This document shows positions 7,852-17,168 of a stretch of DNA of 64,000 nucleotides, piece by piece. The notes under the pieces are model-generated. The model did not search any database. It worked only from the letters and a program-made list of their open reading frames with translations, and had not been told where the DNA came from. Positions within the stretch are counted from its first letter, which is position 1. Each line of letters begins with the position of its first letter. The stretch lies in assembly GCA_937978655.1 (NCBI GenBank), contig CALJUX010000049.1, positions 1 to 64,000 on the forward strand, in the 5' to 3' direction. Source of the stretch: an uncultured Chromatiaceae bacterium. GTDB taxonomy: Bacteria > Pseudomonadota > Gammaproteobacteria > Enterobacterales > Alteromonadaceae. Position numbers and translations under genes: made by a program.

Positions 7852-8960
7852 CCGGGTAAGGCGGCCAGCGGCCAGGGCAGCAGGCCTTTGACCTGCAAAA
7901 TGCCAAGACCGGCGCTGTGATTGAGCCGGATGGCCGGACCGTCAAACACAGTGCCGCCGCTGACCGGATCGAACTGCGATAACGTGGGACCATCCAAATC
8001 CAGATAGCGGATTGTGTGCGGATAAGCCGCGGCCAGATGTGCCGCAGCGGCGACACTGATGGATGATTCCAGCATAGAGCCGAGCATACAGGATTTACCC
8101 GCCACCTCCGCCAGCGCCAGAATTTGCAGCGCGCCGCTGATCCCGCCGGTTTTCATCAGTTTGATATTGATAATGTCACAGCAATCTTCGGCCAGCAGCT
8201 TCGCCACATCAGCCGGGCTGTAGGCGCTTTCATCGGCCATCACCGGGGTCAGCACTGCATCTTTGACCGCTTTTAAGCCGGCCCAATCGGCGGCCGGCAC
8301 CGGTTGCTCTACCAGTTCCGGCAACACGCCGGCGGCTTCAATCTGGCGCAGCGCGCGGATACTTTGTTTGGCGGTCCAGGCCTGATTGACATCCAGCCGC
8401 AAGCGGATATGGCCCGGCACGGCGCGATGGATGGCCAGCACGCGCGCCACGTCCAGCTCCGGTTCACTGCCCAGTTTAATTTTCAGCTGCTGATAGCCGG
8501 CGGCAACAGCGGCAGTGGCCGCCACCACCATCTCGTCGACCGGGTTCATGCTGATGGTTATATCGGTACTGAGTTCAACCGGAGCGCTGCCAAGCAGCTG
8601 ACACAGCGGTACATTAAATAATTGCGCCCGGGCATCATAAAGGGCAATTTCAACAGCGGCTTTAGCACTGCTGTTGCCAACGACACAACGTTGCAGCTGA
8701 TGCAGCAGTGCCTGAAAATTCGCCACAGACTGCCCTATCAACAGGGGTTTAAACACATTGTGGATCACCGCCTGCATCGATTGCAGGCTGTCGCCGCTGA
8801 TCACCAGCGTGGGGGCTGCTTCACCATAGCCACAAAGCCCGTTGTCGAGCATGATGCAGACCACCAGATCCTGCACTTTATCGACCCGGCGCAGCGCGGT
8901 GACAAAGGGCGTTTTTAACGGCACTTGCAGTAAAAAGGTCTCAACGTTACGGATACGCAT
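7848..8960 (-). CDS. L-Ala-D/L-Glu dipeptide epimerase (enolase superfamily)
   Basis: A 370-residue cytoplasmic enzyme that turns L-Ala-D-Glu from murein peptides into L-Ala-L-Glu for ordinary peptidases. It has the full muconate-lactonizing-type active site: KIK with Lys162, metal ligands Asp190 (LRLDVNQ), Glu218 (LVEQP) and Asp243 (MADES), and Lys267 in INIKLMKTGG. The C-terminal LDLDGP is typical of dipeptide epimerases. It follows the NlpC/P60 gene with a 14-base overlap, the same pairing as ykfB/ykfC in Bacillus subtilis, where the endopeptidase supplies the dipeptide. Confidence 0.92.
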   Translation of the reverse strand: MRIRNVETFLLQVPLKTPFVTALRRVDKVQDLVVCIMLDNGLCGYGEAAPTLVISGDSLQSMQAVIHNVFKPLLIGQSVANFQALLHQLQRCVVGNSSAKAAVEIALYDARAQLFNVPLCQLLGSAPVELSTDITISMNPVDEMVVAATAAVAAGYQQLKIKLGSEPELDVARVLAIHRAVPGHIRLRLDVNQAWTAKQSIRALRQIEAAGVLPELVEQPVPAADWAGLKAVKDAVLTPVMADESAYSPADVAKLLAEDCCDIINIKLMKTGGISGALQILALAEVAGKSCMLGSMLESSISVAAAAHLAAAYPHTIRYLDLDGPTLSQFDPVSGGTVFDGPAIRLNHSAGLGILQVKGLLPWPLAALPG

Positions 8961-10371
8961 AAGTCTCCTGCGTCAGGCTTTTGATGTTGTACAGGGCTTG
9001 CAGATAGCTGGTGTCGCGATTGAGTTGTAACGGCAATAACGGCGTGATACTGACACCATTGAGTTTACTTTGATAATACTGGCCATTTTGCTGATAGTAA
9101 CTCAGGCCATTGACCGAATGGATGACAAATAATTGCCCGGTATCGCTGCGACCGAGTACCAGCATCACATGCCCCGGGATCAGCAGCAAATCACCGGTAT
9201 TGCTGCGGCTGAGCGCCTCGGCTTTTTGCGCGTCGCTGGCAGTGTCGAGCCGGATCTCGGCGGCAAAACGTTGTTTGCCAAGGCTGCTGGTATTTCGCGG
9301 CAACAACACGCCAAAAGTTTTAAACACTTCGCCGACAAAACCTGAGCAGTCGCGGGCATTGTAGTCATGGCCCCAGCCGTAGCGCTCGCCGAGAAACTTA
9401 AATGACTGGCGGATGATATTGGCGCGGGTTAACGGCAAGTAGCCGGTGCGCACGTCCTGATTGCGGGCGATCAGGGCTGGCATCAGCTGTAACTTGCCGT
9501 CGGCGCGGCGCACTGGTAACTGCACGGCATAACTGAACGCCGGATTCTGGTCGTGGACCAGCGCCGGCACGTCTTTGAGCAGCGGCAGCCGGATGCCCAT
9601 CTCCAGCGCAACTTCAGACACTGTGGGTTGCTCAGCGGTAAAGTTGGTGAAAACCCGGGCGCCGGTCACCAGTAAAAAATCAGCGGTGGCGGCAAAATCA
9701 AGCGCAGTGCGTTTATCGGTCAGCGCCAGATGTTGTACTTGCAGCCAGCCACTGTAGTGATAATGCCGCACAAATGCCCACTGCCGATCGGCGCTGTAAT
9801 GCAGCACCTGCAGCGGTTGGCCGACAAAAACGGCGGTTTCCTGAAAACGGTCGATATCGGTATCCATGCCGGCATTAAACACCCGATCCAGCGTGGGAAA
9901 AGCCCGGATAATGCCGCGGCTGCTGACTAACGCATAGCTGGCCGCAATGCTGGCCGGCACTGTGGCCGTGGCCATATTCTGCTGATAACGCGCAAAATCC
10001 GCCGCTGTTAACTGCCGGCCATCGGCATAAAACCGCGCGGCGCCGGGCAGGCCGGAACTTTGCTCAATCAGCGCCAGCAGCGCTTGTTGGCTGTAGTTGT
10101 CCGGAGCGCTGGCAAGGTCCAGCATGTCCGGCAAGGTGCGCAGCAGCGTGGCATTTGCGGCGGCAATTTGCGCCGGTGTGCGCAGGATTTGATCCGGTGC
10201 CGCGGTACGGGCCAGCCAATAATCTGGTGCCAATTGCGCCGGACTTAGCAATGGAATATCGTGCGAACTGGCGGTTGCTATGGATATCACCGGTAAAACT
10301 CCTGTGCTGATGAGCAGCAGGCTGCGCAGCACAGCGCGCGCAGCCCGGCGGCGGAGGGTTATTCCAATCAT
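8947..10371 (-). CDS. NlpC/P60 (C40) murein endopeptidase with SH3 domains
   Basis: A 474-residue exported cysteine peptidase, with a signal peptide in the first 35 residues. The middle holds SH3b-type wall-binding domains (for example VGQPLQVLHYSADRQWAFVRHYHYSGWLQ), and the C-terminal third is the NlpC/P60 domain with the catalytic cysteine in ARDCSGFV and the histidine in PGHVMLVLG. By similarity to YkfC it should cut between D-Glu and the diamino acid and release L-Ala-D-Glu. It is first in an operon with the epimerase. The gap to the divergent L,D-transpeptidase gene holds a shared candidate operator. Confidence 0.88.
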   Translation of the reverse strand: MIGITLRRRAARAVLRSLLLISTGVLPVISIATASSHDIPLLSPAQLAPDYWLARTAAPDQILRTPAQIAAANATLLRTLPDMLDLASAPDNYSQQALLALIEQSSGLPGAARFYADGRQLTAADFARYQQNMATATVPASIAASYALVSSRGIIRAFPTLDRVFNAGMDTDIDRFQETAVFVGQPLQVLHYSADRQWAFVRHYHYSGWLQVQHLALTDKRTALDFAATADFLLVTGARVFTNFTAEQPTVSEVALEMGIRLPLLKDVPALVHDQNPAFSYAVQLPVRRADGKLQLMPALIARNQDVRTGYLPLTRANIIRQSFKFLGERYGWGHDYNARDCSGFVGEVFKTFGVLLPRNTSSLGKQRFAAEIRLDTASDAQKAEALSRSNTGDLLLIPGHVMLVLGRSDTGQLFVIHSVNGLSYYQQNGQYYQSKLNGVSITPLLPLQLNRDTSYLQALYNIKSLTQETYAYP

Positions 10372-10392
10372 TCTAAACCTATCGGCGTGGCA

Positions 10393-10406
10393 GGAATTAT
10401 TTATTC
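10393..10406. promoter_or_regulatory. GGAAT-W5-ATTC palindrome between divergent wall genes
   Basis: The sequence is GGAATTATTTATTC. It sits 22 bases from the start of the C40 peptidase gene and 44 bases from the L,D-transpeptidase start, so one protein bound here could control both operons. It matches the sites at 6552, 22519 and 28381 in the fixed GGAAT and ATTC parts. Confidence 0.58.
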
Positions 10407-10449
10407 AAGTATACTGGCGCAAGACTAAATTACAAGCACAGGCGAAGTG

Positions 10450-11367
10450 ATGAAGGCACAACAACAACTGATAAAATCAGCTTTTAAATCAATCATGTTA
10501 CCTTTTCATCTGGCGCAGCAACGGGCAAAAAGCAGGCAACACGCCAGGCTTTGGCCGCACGGATCTGCCCTGGTGCTGGCGCCCGTATTGGTCGCGACGC
10601 TGCTGACTGGCTGCAGCCAGTCGATTCAGCCGGTGCCGGCTCCGGTGCTGCCGGCCAGCACCACACAGCTGGTGGTGGTGGTCAGCGATGACTGGTCGCA
10701 GAGCACGGGCCAGCTGTATCAGTTTGTCCGCGTGGCCGGCCAGCCCTGGCAACGCACAGGCCAGACCGGCACGGTCGACCTTGGCCGCAATGGCAGTGCC
10801 TGGGGCCTTGGTCTGCACCCGACCCAGCCCGGGCCGCAGAAACAGGAAGGCGATGGCAAAGCACCGGCCGGTCTGTTTCGGTTAAGCGCCGCCTTTGGCG
10901 CCCTGCCTGCCCTTGCCAGCCAAATGCCTTATCAGCAAATGAGCCGGTTTGATTATTGTATTGATGTCCCTACTTCGCCTCTGTATAACCAGACCGTGGA
11001 TATCCGCCGGTACCGCAGCGAATGGACCGCCGGCAGTTCAGAACCGATGCGCCGCGACCTGAGTGCAAAACCTGATGCGGTGTACACCACAGGCTTGTTT
11101 ATCGACCACAACTTCAATGGCGCTGAAGCACGCCAGACCGGCGCCGGCAGTTGTATTTTTATGCACCTGAAATCCCCCGACGGGCGCAAAACCGCCGGTT
11201 GCACGGCATTAGCGCCTGATCATCTGGCGGCATTGTTGCAATGGTTGAAGCCGCAGGCAGAACCGCTGTATCTGTTGCTGCCAGCCAGCGAATATCGCCG
11301 GCTGGCGCAGCACTGGCAATTGCCGCCGCTGCCCAGCCAATCTGAACCCAAGCGAGGTTTACTTTGA
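10450..11367 (+). CDS. L,D-transpeptidase-family lipoprotein
   Basis: A 305-residue protein with a long N-terminus, a hydrophobic segment and the lipobox LLTGC (Cys55), so it should be lipid-anchored. The C-terminal half has a YkuD-like catalytic core: GSCIFMHLKSPDG followed by TAGCTAL, giving the His and the catalytic Cys. Related proteins either cross-link or cut the wall at the diamino acid. GTG and ATG are adjacent (GTGATG); ATG at 10450 is chosen, and ATG at 10495 is also possible. Its stop overlaps the dacB start by one base, so the two are translationally coupled. Confidence 0.75.
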   Translation: MKAQQQLIKSAFKSIMLPFHLAQQRAKSRQHARLWPHGSALVLAPVLVATLLTGCSQSIQPVPAPVLPASTTQLVVVVSDDWSQSTGQLYQFVRVAGQPWQRTGQTGTVDLGRNGSAWGLGLHPTQPGPQKQEGDGKAPAGLFRLSAAFGALPALASQMPYQQMSRFDYCIDVPTSPLYNQTVDIRRYRSEWTAGSSEPMRRDLSAKPDAVYTTGLFIDHNFNGAEARQTGAGSCIFMHLKSPDGRKTAGCTALAPDHLAALLQWLKPQAEPLYLLLPASEYRRLAQHWQLPPLPSQSEPKRGLL

Positions 11368-12833
11368 TGTTAAGACCTGCTGTTTTATCTGTTGCGCTGT
11401 TTCTTTTCGGTTGTGCCAGTCAGCCTGGCGGTCAGCTGCGTCAGGAGCTGACACAGCAGATCCGGGCGGCGGGCCTGGCGCCGGACCAGGTCGCGCTGGT
11501 GGTGATGCCGGTGGCGGCCCAAGGCCAGACCACCCCACTCATTGAACACAATGCCGGATTGTTGTTACAACCGGCCAGTACGTTAAAGCTGCTGACCAGT
11601 GCCGTGGCGCTGGACCAGCTCGGCCCTGTCTGGCGCGGCGAAACCGAACTGCTGGCGGATGCCGCGGATCTGGCGCAGGCCCGGCAAAGCGGCATCTTAT
11701 TACAGCCGCTGTATCTGCGTGGCAAAGGGGATCCGGATCTGGATTATGCTGCCGTGGCCGCGCTGCTGGCCCAATTGTATAACGAAGGCGTCCGCGAGCT
11801 GCGTGGCGGTGTGCGCTTAGACCGCGGCTGGTTCAGCCCGGCACTGCCGGACCCGGCCGCCGCGCCATTTGATGAATCGCCGCGCGCCCGCTACAACTAC
11901 ATTCCGGATGCACTGGGGCTGAATCAGCAGATGCTGCAGCTGACGCTGAAGAGTGATGCCAGCACAGTGCAGCTTGCCAGCCTGCCGCTGTTGGCTGACT
12001 TACAGCTGAAGTCTGAGCTGCGGTTAACCAATGCGCGTTGTGACCAGTTTAATGCCGACCTGCTGGCGCTGCAGGAGCGCGTGTTGCCGGATGGTCGTAT
12101 TGAACTGGTGCTGCGTGGCGAATTTCCGCGCCATTGTGTACACGAAGAAGAAGCCGCCTGGTTAAGCCGGGATGGCCTGTGGCAATTAACGCTGAGCCAG
12201 AGCTGGCGCCAACTTGGTGGCCGTGTCAGCGCTGTTTTGCCGGTGCGACATGGCCAGACCCCAGCCGATGCGGTGGTTGTGGCGCGCCATTTCAGCCGGC
12301 CCTTGCCCCAGTTGCTGCAACAGCTGAACAAACACTCTGACAACGGTCTGGCCCGCACCTTAGCGCTGCAATTGGGCCGGCAGGCGCCGCTGGCGGCAGA
12401 TTTGCCTGAAGCCGCGAGTGTCGCACTGACCGAGCAATTTGTGCAGCAATGGCTGGCACAGCGCCAGCTACCGGCACAAGGCCTGGTGCTGGACAATGGC
12501 TCGGGGCTGTCGCGCCAGGCCCGGATCAGCGCCAGTCAGCTGGCGGCGTTATTACAGTTTGCCTGGCAACAACCCTGGGGGCTGGATTTAGCCAGTAGTC
12601 TGCCGCGCGCCGGCGTTGACGGCACCCTGCAGAACCGGCTGCGCAGCAGCGGCGCCCGTGACCGCGCCCGGTTAAAAACCGGTACTTTACGTAATGGCAC
12701 CGGCCTGGCCGGATACGTGTTTGACCGGCAAAACCGGCCCTGGATTTTTGTCGGCCTGGTCAACGCTGAGCAAGGCGTCGCCAAAGGCCGGCCGTTATTG
12801 GACCAATGGGTCACGGCGGTCAGCCAGTTTTAG
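11367..12833 (+). CDS. dacB: D-Ala-D-Ala carboxypeptidase/endopeptidase, PBP4 class (DacB)
   Basis: A 488-residue S13-family penicillin-binding protein that removes terminal D-Ala and cuts D-Ala-mDAP cross-links in the periplasm. The active-site motifs are STLK at 71-74, SDN in HSDNGLARTLAL, and KTG in RLKTGTLRNGTGLAGY. The N-terminus has a short signal with a lipobox-like FGC, so it may be lipid-anchored, unlike E. coli DacB. It starts inside the stop of the L,D-transpeptidase gene (TGATG). A strong hairpin terminator follows. Confidence 0.92.
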   Translation: MLRPAVLSVALFLFGCASQPGGQLRQELTQQIRAAGLAPDQVALVVMPVAAQGQTTPLIEHNAGLLLQPASTLKLLTSAVALDQLGPVWRGETELLADAADLAQARQSGILLQPLYLRGKGDPDLDYAAVAALLAQLYNEGVRELRGGVRLDRGWFSPALPDPAAAPFDESPRARYNYIPDALGLNQQMLQLTLKSDASTVQLASLPLLADLQLKSELRLTNARCDQFNADLLALQERVLPDGRIELVLRGEFPRHCVHEEEAAWLSRDGLWQLTLSQSWRQLGGRVSAVLPVRHGQTPADAVVVARHFSRPLPQLLQQLNKHSDNGLARTLALQLGRQAPLAADLPEAASVALTEQFVQQWLAQRQLPAQGLVLDNGSGLSRQARISASQLAALLQFAWQQPWGLDLASSLPRAGVDGTLQNRLRSSGARDRARLKTGTLRNGTGLAGYVFDRQNRPWIFVGLVNAEQGVAKGRPLLDQWVTAVSQF

Positions 12834-12852
12834 AACCTTGCGGCGGCCTAAT

Positions 12853-12885
12853 AAAAAAGCCAGTCAATCATGACTGGCTTTTTTT
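12853..12885. terminator. Bidirectional intrinsic terminator
   Basis: The stem is AGCCAGTCA with TGACTGGCT around an ATCA loop, with A and T runs on either side. It lies between the convergent dacB and TonB-receptor genes and can serve both. Confidence 0.9.
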
Positions 12886-12926
12886 GCTGTCTGCGACGCC
12901 GCACACCGCTGGTGCGCCGGTCAGGG

Positions 12927-15900
12927 TCAGAAATCAACCCGTACCGACAACTGCACCCGGCGTGGGTTATACCAGCTGCGTGGTGTGCCATATTCCGGGT
13001 CAAAGTCAATCGGCTCAATGTTATAACCGGTCTGGCGGTCCAGCACGTTAAACACATCGGCGCGGAATTTCACCACCAGCTCCGGATTGATTGTGAAGTC
13101 CTGCGTATAGTTTAAATCCAGCTGCCAGTGACTGGCACTGCGTCTGCTGCCGGCTTTTTCGGCATAGGCGCTGACCGCTTCATAAGCACCGCGTGGATTC
13201 AGGCCATAATAAGCGCCTGACCAGGTTTCCCAGGCCTGACCGGACTGGAACAGGAAAAAGGCGCCAATATTGGCTTCCCAGTCTGTGGTGTAATAACCAT
13301 AGACTTTCAGCAGATGCGGTTTGTCAGCCGACAGCCGGCCATTTTTGTTATCCCAGACATATTTACCTTTGTCATCGTTGTAATAAGACGAACCGATAAA
13401 GGTGTTGGCGTCGTTGGCATAAGTGGTGTTGTCCTGGTCGAAGTTACCGGTGTAACGGCTCCAGACGTATGACGCGTTCAGATAGGCGCGATCACCCACC
13501 CACTCCGCTTCAAAACTGGCTTCCCAGTATTTGGTATAACCGCCGTCGACTTCGGCGATAACAAAGGTTGAACCACCAATTTCTTTACGGATATCTTCGA
13601 GGTTTTTCACGTAATCCCCCAGCGCCCGCAAATCCTCTGGCACCCCGCCATTCGGGCCGTAGGTACCTTCGCGTGAGCGTGCGTAGTTCCAGATATCTTC
13701 CCAGAAATGTGAGCCTTCGCGATGACGCAGGTGGCTGCGCAGGAACCAGCCATCGTCCAGCGCTTTGGTGGTGCCTAAGGTAAATTCGTCGATGCGGCGT
13801 GGTTTGAGATTATCGGCAAACACTTTACCGCTGGACGAGCCGCGGTTGGCCGTTTCCAGATAATTACCGTTTTCGTCAAAGCGCACCAGCAAGGTGCGTT
13901 GGGTACTGCGGTCCCAGGACGCGGCGCGGGCCAGTGAGCTGGCTTCCGGATTGTACGAGGCGTAGTTGGCGAAAATGGTATTTTCCCCGTCATAGCGCCA
14001 GGTGGCACCCAGGCGCGGCTGGATCATGTCTTTCCAGTCGATGGTGTACATTTCGTATTTATTGCCAGGTGCCAGTTCAAACCCGGACACAGTGCCGGCT
14101 TTTTCGCGCAGGCCCTGACCAAAGAGTTCATCTTTGCTGATTAAAACCCCGATGTTGTAGTCAAAGTCGCCGTGCGTGATGGTGTCATTGATCTCAAAGT
14201 TATAAGAGCGTGCCGCGGATTTAATCGGCGGGACGGTTTTGCCGCTGGCATCGAGCAAACTCATTTGTTCCGTTGAGGTCTGGTAGAAATACGGCACGCC
14301 GGCGGCAGTTTTTTGTAAACCACCGGTGTAAGCGATAGTGCCCCAGCCATTGGACAAGCGGCTCAGTTCTTCTTCGATATCCGAGTATTTAAAGCCGGCA
14401 TGCAGCTTATGTGTGGTGTCGCCATGACTGAGTTCATGGTCGATGGCAAATTCCAGGCTGTCGCGGTAGAAATTCTGGTTATTGATTTGCGGCGCGCCGC
14501 CAACGCGACCGCCGCCGGCTTTGGCGCCGCCGGCCGCAGTATAACCATATTGGTTAATCAGCTGGCTGGCAAAGTTGTTAAATGCCAGCTGGGCCGGCGT
14601 GGTGGCATTGGCAATTAACGTCGGCACCGACAAGGTGCCAAGACCGGTCAGATTGGCGATATCCAGTTTATTGCCGATGACCGGCTGGAAGCTGAAACGA
14701 TTGTCCGGGTTACTGGCGGTTTCCAGCTCAAAACGGCCGGCATTAAAACTCAGGCTGGTATTGCTGCTGAGCAGGTAAGAGCCATCCAGGGTGAGGATGG
14801 TTTGGTCCGACAATTCACCCAATGACACGGTATCGGCATCACTTGCCAGAATAGAAGCGCCCTGATCTTCGCGGCTCGAATCGCGCAGACTCAGGTTAAA
14901 TAACAACGCATCAGTCGGTGCAAAGGTCAGTTTACCGAAATATTCGTCGCGTTCACTGCTGAAATCTTTCACCGGGCCATAGTTGGTGGCTTTATTTGCC
15001 CGCTCTTCTTCAGGCCGGTAAAACGAGCCGTAAAAATACAGCAGATCTTCCACCAGCGGGCCTGCCAGCCCCATGGTCAGCCAGCTTTGCTCAGATTTAT
15101 AGGCTTTGGCCGGATCTACGTTTTTAGCCGCCAGGTTTTTGTCCTGCAGCTTGTATTCGAGATAGCCTTCAAATTCGTTAGTACCGGATTTGGAGATGGT
15201 ATTAATCGAAAAACCACCGGCCCGGTTAAAGCCAATGGCTTTGGCGCCGCCGCGGTCCATCGACACGCTGGCAATATCGTGCGTGGATGGATCGGATGCC
15301 AGGTTGCCAAACAGCGGTAACGACACGTCGACGCCGTCAAAACCATATTTGTTGTCAACACCGGAGCCACCGGCCGAGGGGCCTAAAATGCCGTTTTCCG
15401 AATATTGCACGCCGGGGATCAGTTTTAATAAGTCCCGGTATTCCTGACCGACCGGCAAGGATTCGATATTTTCCGCGCCCAAAGAGTTGGTCAGCGATGA
15501 ATTGCCTTCACGTGAAATGGAACTGCCGAGCACCTGGATCACTTCAACATCGGCGCTGCCGGCCCCGAGGTTTACATCGACAGTGGAGGTTTGCTCAAGC
15601 TGTACCTCAACCTGCATTTTACGCACTACGCCGCTGGCATTGCTGATCGTCAGGTCATATTTACCCGGTAATAACAACGGCAGTGAATAAGAGCCATCGG
15701 CTTTGGTGACGACTGTGCGGGGTTTTGGCATCACATTGCTGCTGGCGGTGACGGTTAAACCTGCCGCTGCACTTTGGCCGGCTTCGGCACTGATTTTGCC
15801 TTTGATGCCCCCGGCCTGCTGCGCCATCGCTGGTGCTGCCGCTAATACGCTGGCCAGCAGCGCGCTGGTAATAAGGTTAATGCCAAAACGCCGGGCCGGC

Positions 15901-15935
15901 GTCGTCGGATACTGCGGTGATATTGTTGTTTTCAT
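12927..15935 (-). CDS. TonB-dependent outer-membrane receptor, Oar type
   Basis: A 1002-residue outer-membrane transporter. After a signal peptide ending AMAQ, residues about 35-125 form a carboxypeptidase-like regulatory domain (GGIKGKI, SYSLPLLLPGKYDL). The plug follows (LGAENIESLPVGQEYRDLLKLIPGVQ, GGFSINTISKSGTNEFEG), then a long barrel ending in VRVDF. The ATG at 15935 gives the signal peptide directly; the 41 codons upstream are not coding. It sits inside the wall-use block and is a candidate importer of muropeptides, but Oar-like receptors also take up peptides and other ligands. Confidence 0.88.
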   Translation of the reverse strand: MKTTISPQYPTTPARRFGINLITSALLASVLAAAPAMAQQAGGIKGKISAEAGQSAAAGLTVTASSNVMPKPRTVVTKADGSYSLPLLLPGKYDLTISNASGVVRKMQVEVQLEQTSTVDVNLGAGSADVEVIQVLGSSISREGNSSLTNSLGAENIESLPVGQEYRDLLKLIPGVQYSENGILGPSAGGSGVDNKYGFDGVDVSLPLFGNLASDPSTHDIASVSMDRGGAKAIGFNRAGGFSINTISKSGTNEFEGYLEYKLQDKNLAAKNVDPAKAYKSEQSWLTMGLAGPLVEDLLYFYGSFYRPEEERANKATNYGPVKDFSSERDEYFGKLTFAPTDALLFNLSLRDSSREDQGASILASDADTVSLGELSDQTILTLDGSYLLSSNTSLSFNAGRFELETASNPDNRFSFQPVIGNKLDIANLTGLGTLSVPTLIANATTPAQLAFNNFASQLINQYGYTAAGGAKAGGGRVGGAPQINNQNFYRDSLEFAIDHELSHGDTTHKLHAGFKYSDIEEELSRLSNGWGTIAYTGGLQKTAAGVPYFYQTSTEQMSLLDASGKTVPPIKSAARSYNFEINDTITHGDFDYNIGVLISKDELFGQGLREKAGTVSGFELAPGNKYEMYTIDWKDMIQPRLGATWRYDGENTIFANYASYNPEASSLARAASWDRSTQRTLLVRFDENGNYLETANRGSSSGKVFADNLKPRRIDEFTLGTTKALDDGWFLRSHLRHREGSHFWEDIWNYARSREGTYGPNGGVPEDLRALGDYVKNLEDIRKEIGGSTFVIAEVDGGYTKYWEASFEAEWVGDRAYLNASYVWSRYTGNFDQDNTTYANDANTFIGSSYYNDDKGKYVWDNKNGRLSADKPHLLKVYGYYTTDWEANIGAFFLFQSGQAWETWSGAYYGLNPRGAYEAVSAYAEKAGSRRSASHWQLDLNYTQDFTINPELVVKFRADVFNVLDRQTGYNIEPIDFDPEYGTPRSWYNPRRVQLSVRVDF

Positions 15936-16300
15936 TGCTAAGTCCCGGATTATTATTGTCTGTACCGCTGACCTGCTTTTCACGCTGATTTGCTGCCAAA
16001 TCAGCCCGACTACAAAAGCGCTGCCGCTGCCACCGTCTGTCTGCAGACGGTCCATCAAGGCGAAATTTTATTCACGCCCAGTGCAAAGATAGCAATAAAT
16101 TATTTTATGAGAAATAGCTTATGCGAATTAATTTACAGTTTAAGAATATTCAATTATAAGCCAGGGGCCGGCGCGGGAAAAACCACTCCACGTCGCAGCT
16201 GCAGCTGGTTGGTTGAATGGTAACCATCTGGAATATATAGGATTTAACTGGCAGTGCCGGCAACGGGCACTGCCATCATGGGGCTGTTTTGCGCGCAGGG
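15936..16300. other. 365-base intergenic region upstream of the TonB receptor
   Basis: No gene is visible. The AT-rich part (about 16080-16160) probably holds the receptor promoter. GAAATTTTATTC at 16062-16073 resembles the candidate operator with one base deleted, so receptor control by the same regulator is possible but weakly supported. A 9-bp stem (GGCAGTGCC/GGCACTGCC, 16250-16274) lies just after the transaminase gene; it has no T run and is a doubtful terminator. Confidence 0.45.
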
Positions 16301-17158
16301 TCACCGGTCAAATTTATGTACGGCGAATAATTGCTGGGCCTGGTGCCAATGAGGGCCGACCTCACCGGAACCGACCGGCTGGCCGTCGATCGCAATAACC
16401 GGCATCAGCTCTTTTGACGAGCTGGTCAGCCAGACTTCATCGGCGGCAAGGACTTCGGCTTTGTGAATGACCCGCTCCTGTACCACCAGTGTGCTGTGGC
16501 TGCGGAGAATTTGCAGCAATAACAGCCGGGTGATGCCGGGTAAAATCTGGGTGTCCAGTGGTGGCGTGCTGATCACGCCGTTTTTTACGATAAAAGCGTT
16601 ACAGGAGCTGCCTTCGGTCAGCTCATCCCTGGCATTAAACAAGATGGTTTCCTGACAACCGGCGTCAATGCCCTGCTGATGATGCAGCACATTACCAAGC
16701 AGCGCTGTGGATTTGATATGACAGCGTTTCCAGCGTAAATCCTCTGCGCTGACGACCCGGATTGGTTTGGCGCTGCCCGGTAGACCACTGGGCGGCGGGT
16801 TAATGGCAAACGTAAAGGCAAACACTGTGGGCGCGACACCGGACGGAAAGGCATGGCCACGTTTGGTATCAGCGCCGCGTGAGACGTGTAAATACACGCC
16901 CAGGTCGCCATTGCCATTGCGTTGCAGCAACTCGTTGATCATCGCAAGCCACTGCGCGTGATCCCAGTCAAAGCCGATGCCTATTTCGGCAAGGCCGCGT
17001 TGCAGCCGGTCGATATGGGGGGTAAAACCGACCAGCCGCCCCTGATAACTCGGGATCACTTCGTAAATGCCATCGCCAAACAGAAAACCACGGTCCAGCG
17101 GTGAAATACGTGCTTCGCTTGCAGCGACAAAACTGCCATTTAAATAGACGTCAGACAA
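16301..17158 (-). CDS. D-amino acid transaminase (class IV aminotransferase)
   Basis: A 285-residue PLP enzyme of fold type IV, matching D-alanine/D-glutamate transaminases in length and layout: SDVYLNGSFV and ISPLDRGFLFGDGIYEVIP at the start, the PLP lysine in HIKSTALLGNVL, and ILPGITRLLLLQI later. It would exchange amino groups between D-Ala or D-Glu and keto acids in the cytoplasm. It is the last gene of the D-glutamate operon, 10 bases after the DUF4392 gene, which fits use of D-amino acids freed from peptidoglycan. Branched-chain or aminodeoxychorismate enzymes of this fold are less likely given the start region. Confidence 0.85.
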   Translation of the reverse strand: MSDVYLNGSFVAASEARISPLDRGFLFGDGIYEVIPSYQGRLVGFTPHIDRLQRGLAEIGIGFDWDHAQWLAMINELLQRNGNGDLGVYLHVSRGADTKRGHAFPSGVAPTVFAFTFAINPPPSGLPGSAKPIRVVSAEDLRWKRCHIKSTALLGNVLHHQQGIDAGCQETILFNARDELTEGSSCNAFIVKNGVISTPPLDTQILPGITRLLLLQILRSHSTLVVQERVIHKAEVLAADEVWLTSSSKELMPVIAIDGQPVGSGEVGPHWHQAQQLFAVHKFDR

Positions 17159-17168
17159 GGTAAGGCCC

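Noticed and set aside
16250..16274. Terminator after the D-amino acid transaminase gene
   Set aside because: The stem is good, but no T run follows on either strand. It is mentioned in the intergenic entry only.
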